Origin: an uncultured Prevotella sp.
GTDB taxonomy: Bacteria > Bacteroidota > Bacteroidia > Bacteroidales > Bacteroidaceae
DNA: 38,565 bases
Direction: 5' to 3'
Assembly (NCBI GenBank): GCA_944320285.1
Contig: CALUGX010000012.1
Coordinates: forward strand, 1-38,565
Shown here: positions 26,564-35,060 of the stretch, piece by piece
How the letters are laid out: every line of letters starts with the position of its first letter
How positions within the stretch are numbered: the stretch's first letter is position 1
The notes under the pieces: generated by a model
The model's input: the letters and a program-made list of their open reading frames with translations, nothing else
The model's database searches: none
Told to the model about the DNA's origin: nothing
Position numbers and translations under genes: made by a program

Positions 26564-27367
26564 TCAGGGCTGCTTGCCGATGTAGGCGAGGATGCCGCCG
26601 TCAACGTAGAGGATGTGCCCGTTAACGAAGTCGGAGGCGTCAGAGGCGAGGAACACAGCCGGGCCCATCAGGTCTTCAGGCGTGCCCCAGCGCGCAGCGG
26701 GAGTCTTCGACACGATGAAGCTGTCAAACGGATGGCGGCTGCCGTCGGCCTGGCGTTCGCGCAGCGGGGCCGTCTGCGGCGTGGCGATGTAGCCGGGGCC
26801 GATGCCGTTGCACTGGATGTTGTGCTCTCCGAACTCTGAGCAGATGTTGCGCGTGAGCATCTTCAGTCCGCCCTTTGCAGCGGCGTAGGCCGACACTGTC
26901 TCGCGGCCCAGCTCGCTCATCATGGAGCATACGTTGATTATTTTGCCGTGTCCTTTCTTTATCATGCCCGGTATTACGGCCTTTGAGACGATGAACGGCG
27001 CGTTAAGGTCGATGTCAACCACCTGGCGGAAGTCCTCCACCGACATCTCTGTCATCGGTATGCGCTTGATGATGCCTGCGTTGTTGACGAGGATGTCTAT
27101 CGTGCCCAGTTCTTTCTCGATGTCGGCCACCATTGCCTTCACCTCGTCTTCCTTGGTTACGTCGCAGATGTAGCCTTTTGCGTCGATGCCTTTCGCCTTG
27201 TAGTCGGCCAAGGCCTGGTCCATGTGGTGCTGTGAACGGCAGTTGAATGCGATTTTCGCGCCTGCTTGTGCGTATGCCTCGGCGATGGCGAAGCCTATGC
27301 CGTAAGCTGCTCCCGTGACGAGGGCCACTTTGCCCTCAAGCGAGAATTTCTGTGAGAATGTGTCCAT
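26564..27367 (-). CDS. kduD: KduD / gluconate 5-dehydrogenase-type SDR
   Basis: A 267-aa short-chain dehydrogenase. The cofactor loop is TGAAYGIGFAI, then NNAG, the catalytic Ser in NVCSMMSELGR and the Tyr/Lys pair in SAYAAAKGG. The sequence resembles the Bacteroides proteins named gluconate 5-dehydrogenase that sit beside kduI. In that setting it most likely reduces 2,5-diketo-3-deoxygluconate to 2-keto-3-deoxygluconate, the KduD step of pectin uronate breakdown. It follows kduI on the same strand, 192 bp away across a REP-like pair. Gluconate itself as substrate cannot be excluded. Confidence 0.9.
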   Translation of the reverse strand: MDTFSQKFSLEGKVALVTGAAYGIGFAIAEAYAQAGAKIAFNCRSQHHMDQALADYKAKGIDAKGYICDVTKEDEVKAMVADIEKELGTIDILVNNAGIIKRIPMTEMSVEDFRQVVDIDLNAPFIVSKAVIPGMIKKGHGKIINVCSMMSELGRETVSAYAAAKGGLKMLTRNICSEFGEHNIQCNGIGPGYIATPQTAPLRERQADGSRHPFDSFIVSKTPAARWGTPEDLMGPAVFLASDASDFVNGHILYVDGGILAYIGKQP

Positions 27368-27381
27368 TGTGTGATATTTTT

Positions 27382-27552
27382 GACACCCATCCCGCCCTCC
27401 CGAAGGGAGGAAACTTAATTACCTTTTAGGAGTTAAGGAGTTATGTAGTCAAGGAGTTAAGACAAATGCTTTGTCGGTTATTCCTTATTATTACGGTAAT
27501 GTATGTTTAATACATATCAAGCTCCCTCCCTTCGGGAGGGGTGGGGTGGGTG
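27382..27552. repeat. REP-like inverted pair between kduI and kduD
   Basis: A unit at 27382-27415 (ACACCCATCCC, then CCCTCCCGAAGGGAGG) is mirrored at 27517-27552 with a few mismatches. Each unit forms a tight hairpin, and the two together can form a ~170-nt structure in the kdu mRNA. The right unit matches 13329-13367. A GGAGTTAA/GACAAATG repeat lies in the loop (about 27425-27475). Confidence 0.75.
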
Positions 27553-27559
27553 TTAGTTT

Positions 27560-28405
27560 TTACTTCAAGTCGGTAATCTTAGAGAAGTCCTGGTCGCCGT
27601 AGTCGAGGTTCTCGCCGCCCATGCCCCAGATGAAGGTGTAGTTGTGCGTGGCTGCCGCGCTGTGTATGCTCCATTCGGGTGAGAGTACGGCCTGGTCGCC
27701 CTTCATCCAGATGTGGCGTGTCTCGTCTATTTCTCCCATGAAGTGGCACACGGCCTGGTCTTCAGGCACCTCGAAGTAGAAGTAAGCCTCCATGCGGCGG
27801 CTGTGTACGTGGGCAGGCATGGTGTTCCACACGCTGCCGGGTGCAAGCTCCGTCATGCCCATTTGCAGCTGGCAGGTGGGCAGCACCTGGCTTACGAGCA
27901 TCTTGTTGATGTCGCGCTCGTTGCTCATTTCGAGCGAACCCATGTGGGCAACCACGGCCTCTGCCTTGGTGACTTTCTTGCAGGGATATTCCTTGTGGGC
28001 CGTTACGCTGTTGAAGTAGAACTTGGCGGGCTGCTTCGGGTCTTTGCTTGAGAAGCAGACATCGCGGTCGCCGCGGCCGATGTAGAGGGCTTCCTTGTAG
28101 CCGAGTGTGAACTCTTCATCGCCTACTTTTACAACGCCTTCGCCCAGGCCTACGTTGAATATGCCGACCTCGCGGCGCGTTGTGAAGTATGGAGCCTTCA
28201 GCGGGTCGATGGCTTCGAGCTTGAGCTCTTCGTTCACCGGCATTGCGCCGCCTACCACCATACGGTCGTACATCGAATATACCATGTTAACTTCGTCTGC
28301 CGTAAAAACTTTCTCAATCAGGAAGTCGCGGCGGATGCGTTTCGTGTCGTAGCTTTTCGCATCTTCGGGATGCGCAGCGTAACGGATTTCGTAATTTGTC
28401 TTCAT
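27560..28405 (-). CDS. kduI: 5-dehydro-4-deoxy-D-glucuronate isomerase
   Basis: Isomerase of 281 aa that converts 5-keto-4-deoxyuronate to 2,5-diketo-3-deoxygluconate in pectin breakdown. The metal-binding cupin residues are in PAHVHSRRMEAYFYF and SIHSAAATHNY. The N-terminal part (YEIRYAAHPEDAKSYDT) is typical of KduI, and the length is normal. The gene is first of a kduI-kduD pair. The rhamnogalacturonan lyase at 35061 makes the matching extracellular activity. A promoter-like TACCTTTG lies 56 nt upstream. Confidence 0.96.
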   Translation of the reverse strand: MKTNYEIRYAAHPEDAKSYDTKRIRRDFLIEKVFTADEVNMVYSMYDRMVVGGAMPVNEELKLEAIDPLKAPYFTTRREVGIFNVGLGEGVVKVGDEEFTLGYKEALYIGRGDRDVCFSSKDPKQPAKFYFNSVTAHKEYPCKKVTKAEAVVAHMGSLEMSNERDINKMLVSQVLPTCQLQMGMTELAPGSVWNTMPAHVHSRRMEAYFYFEVPEDQAVCHFMGEIDETRHIWMKGDQAVLSPEWSIHSAAATHNYTFIWGMGGENLDYGDQDFSKITDLK

Positions 28406-28460
28406 AATGTATTTAATAAAGAAAAGATTAGTCTTTTGAGAAGATACAGATTATTCGCTA

Positions 28461-28468
28461 CAAAGGTA
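28461..28468 (-). promoter_or_regulatory. -7 element before kduI
   Basis: Minus-strand TACCTTTG, 56 nt upstream of the kduI ATG. No clear -33 element. Confidence 0.45.
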
Positions 28469-28531
28469 TAAAAAAAATCGCACCTTGATGCTCGTCAAAG
28501 TGCGATTTATGCTGAATAATGCTTAAAATTG

Positions 28532-28602
28532 TTGTCCAAGGCGGATTCGAACCACCACAAACAGAACCAAAACCTGTTGTGCTACCATTACACCATTGGA
28601 CA
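28532..28602 (-). tRNA. tRNA-Gln (anticodon UUG)
   Basis: The minus strand folds as a complete cloverleaf. The 7-bp acceptor is TGTCCAA with TTGGACA and discriminator A. A short D arm is present. The 5-bp anticodon stem ACAGG/TCTGT has the loop TTTTGGT, and the T arm is GGTGG-TTCGAAT-CCGCC. The loop gives anticodon TTG, read as glutamine. CCA is not encoded. Confidence 0.95.
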
Positions 28603-28612
28603 ATCACGGGTG

Positions 28613-28644
28613 CAAAGGTAGTGGTTTTTTGCGCCACTACCAAA
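28613..28644 (-). promoter_or_regulatory. tRNA-Gln promoter
   Basis: On the minus strand TTTG (28644-28641) and TACCTTTG (28620-28613) are 20 bp apart, ending about 10 nt before the tRNA 5' end. It lies just after the tyrS stop codon, so the tRNA has its own promoter. Confidence 0.75.
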
Positions 28645-28659
28645 AAAAATGCCCGTTTT

Positions 28660-29961
28660 TTAGCTTTTTACAGTTATTAAGTAATAGTTTTTCTTGCCGC
28701 GCTGCACTAGAAGGTATTTCCCGTCAATTAAATCTTCGGCCGTCACGGGGCGGTCGAAGGCTGCGAGCTTCTCCTTGTTGAGCGACACGCCTCCGCCCTG
28801 TACGAGCTTACGCATCTCGCCTTTGCTGGCGAACACGGCGGCCGCCTGTGTGAAGATTTCCACGGCGGGCTGGCCAAGCCGGTCTGCACCTATCTCAAAC
28901 TGCGGCACGCCTTCGAAAATGTCCAAGAGTGTCTGTTCGTCGAGTTTCAGCAGACTTTCTTTTGTTGACTTGCCGAAGAGGATGTTCGACGCTTCGATGG
29001 CGGCGTCAAGGGCTTCGCGTGAGTGCACCATGACGGTAACTTCCTCGGCCAGCCGGCGCTGCAGCGTGCGGCGGCCGGGGTCTTGGCGGTGCTCCTCTAC
29101 GAGAGCGTCTATTGTCTCCTTGTCGAGGCTCGTGAATATCTTGATGTAGCGTTCGGCGTCGTCGTCGCTGACGTTCAGCCAGAACTGGTAGAACTTGTAG
29201 GGCGACGTGCGCTGCGGGTCGAGCCAGATGTTGCCCGTCTCCGTCTTGCCGAATTTCTTGCCGTCGGCCTTCGTTATCAGGGGGCAGGTCAGGGCGTAAG
29301 CCTCGGCCTCGGCTCCCAGTGTGCGGCGGATAAGCTCCGTGCCGGTGGTCATGTTGCCCCACTGGTCGTTGCCACCCATCTGCAGTTTGCACCCCTTGTG
29401 CCGGTAAAGATAGAGAAAGTCGTAGCCCTGGAGCAGCTGGTAGGTGAACTCGGTGAATGAGAGCCCGTCGCGTGCCGTACCGTTGAGGCGTTGCTGCACG
29501 CTTTCCTTGGCCATCATGTAGTTCACGGTGATGTGTTTGCCCACCTCGCGGGCGAAGTCGAGGAAGGTAAAGTCCTTCATCCAGTCGTAGTTGTTCACCA
29601 TCTCGGCATGGTTGGGCGCATCTCCGTCGAAGTCGAGGAACTTAGACACCTGCTTCTTTATGCACTCCTGGTTGTGGCGGAGCGTGTCCTCGTCGAGCAG
29701 GTTTCGCTCAAGGCTCTTGCCCGACGGGTCGCCTATCATGCCCGTGGCTCCGCCTACGAGGATGATGGGCTTGTGGCCGCAACGTTGCAGGTGGCGCAGC
29801 ATCATCACGCCGCAAAGGTGGCCGATGTGCAGTGAGTCAGCCGTAGGGTCGGTGCCGAGGTATGCCGTCACCTGCTCTTTTTGCAAGAGTTCTTCGGTGC
29901 CCGGCATGATTTGGGCAAGCATACCGCGCCATCTTAGTTCTTCAACAAAGTTCTTGTTCAT
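28660..29961 (-). CDS. tyrS: Tyrosyl-tRNA synthetase
   Basis: A 433-aa class I aminoacyl-tRNA synthetase. HIGH is at residues 45-48 (SLHIGHLCG), and the KMSKS loop is present as [20 protein letters not shown] is the usual block of the tyrosine pocket. The C-terminal ~70 residues form the S4-like RNA-binding domain ([20 protein letters not shown], then [12 protein letters not shown]). The length is normal. It is followed by the tRNA-Gln gene. Confidence 0.97.
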   Translation of the reverse strand: MNKNFVEELRWRGMLAQIMPGTEELLQKEQVTAYLGTDPTADSLHIGHLCGVMMLRHLQRCGHKPIILVGGATGMIGDPSGKSLERNLLDEDTLRHNQECIKKQVSKFLDFDGDAPNHAEMVNNYDWMKDFTFLDFAREVGKHITVNYMMAKESVQQRLNGTARDGLSFTEFTYQLLQGYDFLYLYRHKGCKLQMGGNDQWGNMTTGTELIRRTLGAEAEAYALTCPLITKADGKKFGKTETGNIWLDPQRTSPYKFYQFWLNVSDDDAERYIKIFTSLDKETIDALVEEHRQDPGRRTLQRRLAEEVTVMVHSREALDAAIEASNILFGKSTKESLLKLDEQTLLDIFEGVPQFEIGADRLGQPAVEIFTQAAAVFASKGEMRKLVQGGGVSLNKEKLAAFDRPVTAEDLIDGKYLLVQRGKKNYYLITVKS

Positions 29962-30091
29962 CGTATGTTATTTCTTTTTATTGTTATTGTTTGGGGAATT
30001 TGGGGGGATTTGGGGAGGTCTGGGAGGATTGGGAGTATGGTGAAGACTGGGAGCCGGTTAACTCTTAATTCTTAACTTTTCACTTTTGTTT

Positions 30092-30334
30092 CTACGGCAC
30101 CGGGTCGTATCCGCTGCCTCCCCACGGGTTGCAGCGCAGTATCCGCCATACGGCGAGTACGAGGCCCTTTATCGGCCCGTGCTTTTTCAGAGCCTGTTTA
30201 GCGTATTCAGAGCAAGTCGGGGTAAATCTGCACGACGGCGGTGTCAGCGGCGATATGCACTTTTGGTAAAACACTATCGGGAGGCAGAGCAGCCAGACCA
30301 GTGCTTTCGACACGAGCCTTGTCAAGCGTTTCAT
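30092..30334 (-). CDS. yidD: Membrane protein insertion efficiency factor YidD
   Basis: A small 80-aa protein with the YidD core [19 protein letters not shown] and the ending [14 protein letters not shown]. It helps YidC insert membrane proteins at the inner membrane. Its start overlaps the rnpA stop by 4 bp, the usual rnpA-yidD coupling. Confidence 0.95.
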   Translation of the reverse strand: MKRLTRLVSKALVWLLCLPIVFYQKCISPLTPPSCRFTPTCSEYAKQALKKHGPIKGLVLAVWRILRCNPWGGSGYDPVP

Positions 30335-30741
30335 TGCCCTTTCAGCTTTTCGGCGAGCCTTTGCATCAGGTTCGCCACTTTCGATTCAACGGCTTTCGTG
30401 TCCCACAGCTTATCGTCGAGCCAGATGAACGCCATTGATACACCGGCGACGCCGCAGCCTTCCAGTTCTCCGTATAGTGCCGCCTTATGCTTTCTGTAAG
30501 CCTCGCGCACCTGCCTTTTCACCCTGTTGCGCTTTACTGCGCGCTTGAAGCAGCGCTTTGGCACGCTTACGAGTATTTGTGCGGATGGTTGCATCACTTC
30601 GCCGCCGCTCGGCATATAGACGAGCCGCAGGGGGAACGCAGCCATTGAGCGGCTACCGCCCTTGTGGAAGAGTTTTTCTATGAGCGTCCTGCTGCATAGT
30701 CTTTCCCTCTTTTTCAATGTCGCGATGACCGGTCCGGACAT
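30331..30741 (-). CDS. rnpA: Ribonuclease P protein component
   Basis: A 136-aa basic protein that joins the RNase P RNA to mature tRNA 5' ends. The RNR signature is [17 protein letters not shown], near the middle. The N-terminus ([16 protein letters not shown]) fits the family. It lies 10 bp after hemD and overlaps yidD. The usual partner rpmH is not next to it. Confidence 0.93.
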   Translation of the reverse strand: MSGPVIATLKKRERLCSRTLIEKLFHKGGSRSMAAFPLRLVYMPSGGEVMQPSAQILVSVPKRCFKRAVKRNRVKRQVREAYRKHKAALYGELEGCGVAGVSMAFIWLDDKLWDTKAVESKVANLMQRLAEKLKGQ

Positions 30742-30751
30742 TTATCAATGT

Positions 30752-31498
30752 TTATTTATGGTTTTTCAGGTAGTCGTTCAGCGCGCTCGTCATCGACGGG
30801 TGTTGCATTGTCGGAGCCTCCACTTCCACCTTCAGTCCTGCGTCGTGCGCAGCCTTGGCCGTTGCCGGGCCGAATGTGCCTACCACCACCTTGTCGTTCA
30901 TTGATGTGCCGAAGGTGCTGTTGAAGGCGCTGATGCCCGACGGGCTGAAGAATATGCACATATCATAGTCGAAGTTCTTTACCTCGTCTTCCGTGAAGTC
31001 GTTGCTCACCGTGCGGTACATTACGCATTCCGTGTGGTTGAGCTTCTTGGCGTCGAGCAGTTTCTTTACCGTGTCGTCGTGCACGTCGCTCATGGGGATG
31101 AGGTATTTCTCTGTCTTGTGTTTCATCATCGTCGGAAGCAGGTCGTCAATCTTGCCCGTCTTGCCGAAGAACACTTTGCGCTTCCTGTACTGCACGTATT
31201 TCTGGATGTAAAGGGCTATTGTTTCCGTGACGCAAAAGTATTTCATCGTTTCGGGTATTTCGAGGCGCATCTCTTTTGCCAACTTGAAATAATTGTCTAT
31301 GGCGTGCCTTGAGGTGAACACCACGGCTGTATAGTTGAGGATGCTGATTTTCTGTTGACGGAACTCTTTTGACGAGAGGCCTTCCACCTTGATGAACGGA
31401 CGGAAGACCAATTCCACGTCATACTCTTTTTCCATCTCGAAATATGGAGACTTGTCGCTGCTCGGCTTAGGTTGCGACACCAAAATCTTCTTTACCAT
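30752..31498 (-). CDS. hemD: Uroporphyrinogen-III synthase
   Basis: A 248-aa protein of the HemD fold, closing the linear tetrapyrrole in haem synthesis. Features are ILVSQPKP at the start, VFTSRHAIDNYFK, and the late CIFFSPSGISAFNSTFG with a following GPATAKAAHDAGL, as in the family. HemD is poorly conserved in general, but this Bacteroidetes form next to a DUF4271 gene and rnpA is a known arrangement. The DUF4271 gene ends 11 bp before it. Confidence 0.88.
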   Translation of the reverse strand: MVKKILVSQPKPSSDKSPYFEMEKEYDVELVFRPFIKVEGLSSKEFRQQKISILNYTAVVFTSRHAIDNYFKLAKEMRLEIPETMKYFCVTETIALYIQKYVQYRKRKVFFGKTGKIDDLLPTMMKHKTEKYLIPMSDVHDDTVKKLLDAKKLNHTECVMYRTVSNDFTEDEVKNFDYDMCIFFSPSGISAFNSTFGTSMNDKVVVGTFGPATAKAAHDAGLKVEVEAPTMQHPSMTSALNDYLKNHK

Positions 31499-31509
31499 CG
31501 GTCAATATC

Positions 31510-32532
31510 CTAAAAATTTATTTTCAAATAATCCACTACCTTTACTAATACACCCCCTAATGATAACAAGGGTATCATTTCAAGGGCGCAAAAGTACAAA
31601 ATTATTTGTAAAAAAAAGCTCTTGTTTTTGAAAAACATGACAAAACTCTTGTAAAGCAGCATCATTTTAACAAAAACTATCACGAAAGCTACGTAAATGA
31701 TGGCTTTTTGTACGGAAAGGTCGAAATAGGATTGCAACAGCACGAGGGGGAACAGGGCCAATCCTTCGGCTGACGTGGCGAACAGCAGCGACTTGAGCCA
31801 GCGCACACTTTCTTTCTTGCCGAAGAACACACAGTTGACAATCCAGTACAGCAGAGTTTTCAGTGCGAAGTATCCCGTGAATATACCGAAAAATATCGCC
31901 ACGAGCTGATATTGCGATGCCAGGTTGAACGTGTCGGCCACGCATTCAATGGTGTAAAGGAATGATATTATCGCCAGCAGCAGGCACGTTTGCAGGACGA
32001 AAAACAGCTGGTAGCGCACTTCGGCCGTGGTCTCCGACATTTCCGTCGTGCCGAGTCGAGGCTCGCGGAAGAAGTGCTTTACCTGCATTAGCATGAAGCG
32101 GCGCGAGTTGGCGAACGCCGCGAGGACTATGATGAAGCAGCCCAACAGCAAGGCTGTGACGGTGTTGTCGCCGCGTATGGTGTAAGGCACCGGGTCGCCG
32201 GCTATGCCATATCGCGGGTCGCCTTGGTTGACCGCCACGAGCGAGTCAATCTTCAGGTAATTGTCGAAGGCAGGCGTCTCTTTAGTCGCGCTGTCCTTGC
32301 GCCTTGTGTAACCCTTTCCGAACACGTAGACCGTGTCGCTGAAGGCTGTCACCTGCACAGTGCTGTCCGCGGTCACGGCCTGTCTTGCGGTGGAGTCCGT
32401 CGCCACGGCCGCTGTGTCGGGGCGCGCCGTCTGCGTCACAGAGCCGTGGTGCGCTGTCGTTGCGTCGCCGTGCTCCGTAAGGGTTGGCACCGGCGCCGCC
32501 GTTGAGTCGGTTTGCAGGATTGCCGTTGTCAC
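31510..32532 (-). CDS. DUF4271 membrane protein
   Basis: A 340-aa protein. The first ~120 residues are rich in Thr, Ala and Asp and of low complexity. About six membrane segments follow: VTALLLGCFIIVLAAF, LFFVLQTCLLLAIISFLY, VAIFFGIFTGYFALKTLLYW, LALFPLVLL, IIYVAFVIVFVKMMLLY and IILYFCALEMIPLLSLGGVL. The frame begins with GTG at 32532; no better ATG exists near the N-terminus. DUF4271 proteins usually sit beside hemD in Bacteroidetes, but their job is not known. Co-transcription with hemD is likely from the 11-bp gap. Confidence 0.85.
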   Translation of the reverse strand: MTTAILQTDSTAAPVPTLTEHGDATTAHHGSVTQTARPDTAAVATDSTARQAVTADSTVQVTAFSDTVYVFGKGYTRRKDSATKETPAFDNYLKIDSLVAVNQGDPRYGIAGDPVPYTIRGDNTVTALLLGCFIIVLAAFANSRRFMLMQVKHFFREPRLGTTEMSETTAEVRYQLFFVLQTCLLLAIISFLYTIECVADTFNLASQYQLVAIFFGIFTGYFALKTLLYWIVNCVFFGKKESVRWLKSLLFATSAEGLALFPLVLLQSYFDLSVQKAIIYVAFVIVFVKMMLLYKSFVMFFKNKSFFLQIILYFCALEMIPLLSLGGVLVKVVDYLKINF

Positions 32533-32638
32533 TGTTTTGTTTTATATGATTGGCTGGGAGAGCAGGGAATAATGGGCTGGGAGCTATGGGAAAGTTTACA
32601 GCTTGCCCGCCGGAACTTGTCTCTTGCCTGTTCGTCTG

Positions 32639-33898
32639 CTATTTAAAGAATGCCCGGCGTATTTCGTCCACCTTGTCGAGCTTCTCCCATGTGAACAGCT
32701 CCACGTCGATGGTCTTTTCCTCATGGTAACGGCTGGTGAACGTCTTTTTTACAACCTCGTTCTTGCGCCCCATGTGGCCGTATGCCGCCGTTTCCACGTA
32801 CATCGGCTGGCGCAGCTTCAGCTCGCGCTCAATGGCGCTGGGCCTTAGGTCGAACATCTCGCAGATGCGGGCGGCTATCTCGCCGTCTGTCATGGCCACG
32901 TGGCTGCGTCCGTAAGTGTTGACATATACGCTTACCGGCTCCGCCTTGCCTATGGCGTAACTTACCTGCACGAGCATCTCGTCGGCCACGCCTGCGGCCA
33001 CCATGTTCTTGGCGATGTGGCGCGCCGCGTAAGCCGCGGAGCGGTCCACCTTGCTTGAATCCTTGCCTGAGAATGCGCCGCCGCCGTGCGCGCCCTTGCC
33101 GCCGTAGGTGTCTACGATTATCTTGCGACCCGTGAGGCCGGTGTCGCCGTTGGGCCCGCCGATTACGAACTTGCCCGTGGGGTTCACTAAATATTTAATG
33201 TCGTCGTTGAAAAGTGCAAGCACCTTTTCCGAATGTATCTGCTCCTTGACGCGCGGCATCAGCACAGCCTTAACGTCGTCTTCGATGCGCCGGCGCATAC
33301 GCTCGTCGTCGGTGTCAAACTCGTCGTGCTGCGTAGACACCACGATGGTGGTTATCCTCTGCGGCGTGCCGTCGTCGCCGTATTCCACGGTTACCTGGCT
33401 CTTCGAGTCGGGCCTCAGGTAAGTCATCTCCTTGCCTTCCTTCCTTATGTCGGCGAGGGTTTTCATTATCAGGTGGGCCAGGTCGAGCGTCACGGGCATA
33501 TAATTTTCCGTCTCGTTGCAGGCGTAGCCGAACATCATGCCCTGGTCGCCGGCCCCTTGGTCTTCGTCCGTGCCGTTGTCCACGCCGCGGTTGATGTCGT
33601 CGCTTTGTTCGTGTATGGCGTTCAGAATACCGCATGAGTCGCCGTCAAACTGGTATTCCGACTTCGTGTAGCCTATCTTTTTTATCATCTTGCGCGCCAC
33701 TGTCTGCAAGTCGATGTATTCCTCGCTGCGCACTTCGCCCGCTATCACCACCTGGCCCGTAGTCACGAGTGTCTCGACGGCTACTCGGGCCTTGTCGTCG
33801 TAGGCGAGGAACTGGTCAAGAATGGCGTCTGATATTTGGTCGGCCACCTTGTCGGGATGCCCTTCCGATACTGATTCTGAAGAAAATAAATATGACAT
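32639..33898 (-). CDS. metK: S-adenosylmethionine synthetase
   Basis: A 419-aa MetK that makes S-adenosylmethionine from methionine and ATP. It starts MSYLFSSESVSEGHPDKVAD. It has DQGAGDQGMMFGYA, GGPNGDTGLTGRKIIVDTYG and GGGAFSGKDSSKVDRSAAYA, the family's active-site and metal-site blocks. The length is slightly above the usual 380-400. It has its own promoter upstream. Confidence 0.97.
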   Translation of the reverse strand: MSYLFSSESVSEGHPDKVADQISDAILDQFLAYDDKARVAVETLVTTGQVVIAGEVRSEEYIDLQTVARKMIKKIGYTKSEYQFDGDSCGILNAIHEQSDDINRGVDNGTDEDQGAGDQGMMFGYACNETENYMPVTLDLAHLIMKTLADIRKEGKEMTYLRPDSKSQVTVEYGDDGTPQRITTIVVSTQHDEFDTDDERMRRRIEDDVKAVLMPRVKEQIHSEKVLALFNDDIKYLVNPTGKFVIGGPNGDTGLTGRKIIVDTYGGKGAHGGGAFSGKDSSKVDRSAAYAARHIAKNMVAAGVADEMLVQVSYAIGKAEPVSVYVNTYGRSHVAMTDGEIAARICEMFDLRPSAIERELKLRQPMYVETAAYGHMGRKNEVVKKTFTSRYHEEKTIDVELFTWEKLDKVDEIRRAFFK

Positions 33899-33926
33899 TT
33901 CGCTTCGCTTTATTTAAATAAGAGTG

Positions 33927-33957
33927 CAAAGTTACGCCTTTTCGCTATAACGGCAAA
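33927..33957 (-). promoter_or_regulatory. metK promoter
   Basis: On the minus strand TTTG (33957-33954) and TAACTTTG (33934-33927) are 19 bp apart, 29 nt before the ATG. Confidence 0.7.
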
Positions 33958-34005
33958 ACAAAATATTGGTTTTAACGATAATTGTACGGTTGTGTCTTTA
34001 GTTTG

Positions 34006-34833
34006 TCAATCTATTCTTTTTAAGAAATCTATGGCTTGTTTTTTATTTGTAAAACGGCAGTTAATGTCTGAGCCATTGCTGTATTTGATTATTATTTCAA
34101 TATATTTTAGTATGCTTGCTGATGCTGGGCGGGTGTAGCTGTTAATGAATTTTATTGCTGCGGGGGTGTCAGTAAGCTCTATGGCATCACTGTGCAATGG
34201 CAGCACAACAATGCTTCTGACTTGTCGGTTGATTGCGGCGTCGAGACTTTCCATGAACGATGTGATTTCATTTGAACATACTTTTGGCACGTCCCTGCGT
34301 ATCTTGTCCATTACTTCTTGGGGTGTCGCGTGCCATTTTTCTATTTTCTTGGATATTTCGCTTTCGTCAGACATCTCGTCGTAATAAATGTCTATCCCGT
34401 GTTTCGCGAATACGCCAATGAATGTTTTATACGGTATGTATAACACCTTGAAGCCTTGGCTTTCCAGCTGTTTTATTGAGGCTTGCGTAAATTCACCGCA
34501 AAGCATTGCCCCCTTAAATGGGTGCAGGCTGTAAAACCTTTCCGCTATTGGCTCTATTGCGCCAGATATTTCTTGTACCTTGTTCTTCGAGTGCTTGGTG
34601 TAACGCCTCCATGCAAGTTCTATGAATGCGGCCGGTTTGCCTACGGTGTCGTCACTGCCGTTCCTTTCGAGTACATAGTCTAAGTCGTGCTTGTTGCCGT
34701 AAATGTCTTCCCATGAAACTTTATTGCCTTTTCGTGCTCTTCTTGGTCCCGGCTTGTCGAAGTACGGTGCGTTTCTTCTTGCAAATTCCTCAATGGGTGC
34801 TTTCATCATGTCCTCAAAGAATGTGCCTATCAA
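34006..34833 (-). CDS. Putative orphan restriction endonuclease-like protein
   Basis: A 275-aa frame from a TTG at 34833. The reading frame stays open upstream, and 11 codons earlier (ATA at 34866-34864) it encodes AKSQSHTLGELIG, which looks like a genuine N-terminus; no in-frame ATG is found there. The region GNKHDLDYVLE followed by AAFIELAWRRYTKHSKNK (Asp50/Asp52 and Glu72 in this numbering) resembles a PD-(D/E)xK nuclease core with an altered last position. I recall similar blocks in ApaLI-like type II restriction enzymes, but this is from memory. No methyltransferase is in the window. Codons are clearly more AT-rich than in metK and the lyase on either side, which suggests recent transfer. 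Function is a guess; a coding gene is likely. Confidence 0.6.
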   Translation of the reverse strand: MIGTFFEDMMKAPIEEFARRNAPYFDKPGPRRARKGNKVSWEDIYGNKHDLDYVLERNGSDDTVGKPAAFIELAWRRYTKHSKNKVQEISGAIEPIAERFYSLHPFKGAMLCGEFTQASIKQLESQGFKVLYIPYKTFIGVFAKHGIDIYYDEMSDESEISKKIEKWHATPQEVMDKIRRDVPKVCSNEITSFMESLDAAINRQVRSIVVLPLHSDAIELTDTPAAIKFINSYTRPASASILKYIEIIIKYSNGSDINCRFTNKKQAIDFLKRID

Positions 34834-34926
34834 TTCGCCTAATGTGTGAGATTGCGATTTTGCTATGATAACGTTATTTGCTGATCCATTGTTTTTATAA
34901 GTGTAGTACGACTTTAACGTTGCAAA

Positions 34927-34934
34927 GGTACGGA
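34927..34934 (-). promoter_or_regulatory. -7 element before the restriction-like gene
   Basis: Minus-strand TACCTTTG lies about 60 nt before the ATA codon and 93 nt before the TTG. It limits how far upstream the coding region can begin. Confidence 0.5.
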
Positions 34935-34957
34935 AATTAATTAAGAATTAAGAGTTA

Positions 34958-35054
34958 AGAGTTAAGAATTAAGAAAATATGCTTTGTGGTTAATACTTAA
35001 TGGTATTTTTCAACTCTTAATTTACAAAAGCATATTTTCTTAATTCTTAACTCT
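34958..35054. repeat. 28-bp AT-rich inverted repeat after the lyase gene
   Basis: AGAGTTAAGAATTAAGAAAA and the following ATATGCTTT (34958-34985) are mirrored exactly at 35027-35054, with a 41-nt loop. Further degenerate TTAAGAATTA units extend both sides. It begins 6 bp after the lyase stop and could end that transcript. Confidence 0.8.
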
Positions 35055-35060
35055 TAATTC

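Noticed and set aside
31558..31579. Small hairpin AATGATA/TATCATT as a terminator of the DUF4271 gene
   Set aside because: It lies inside the end of the coding region and has only 7 bp of A/T-rich stem.
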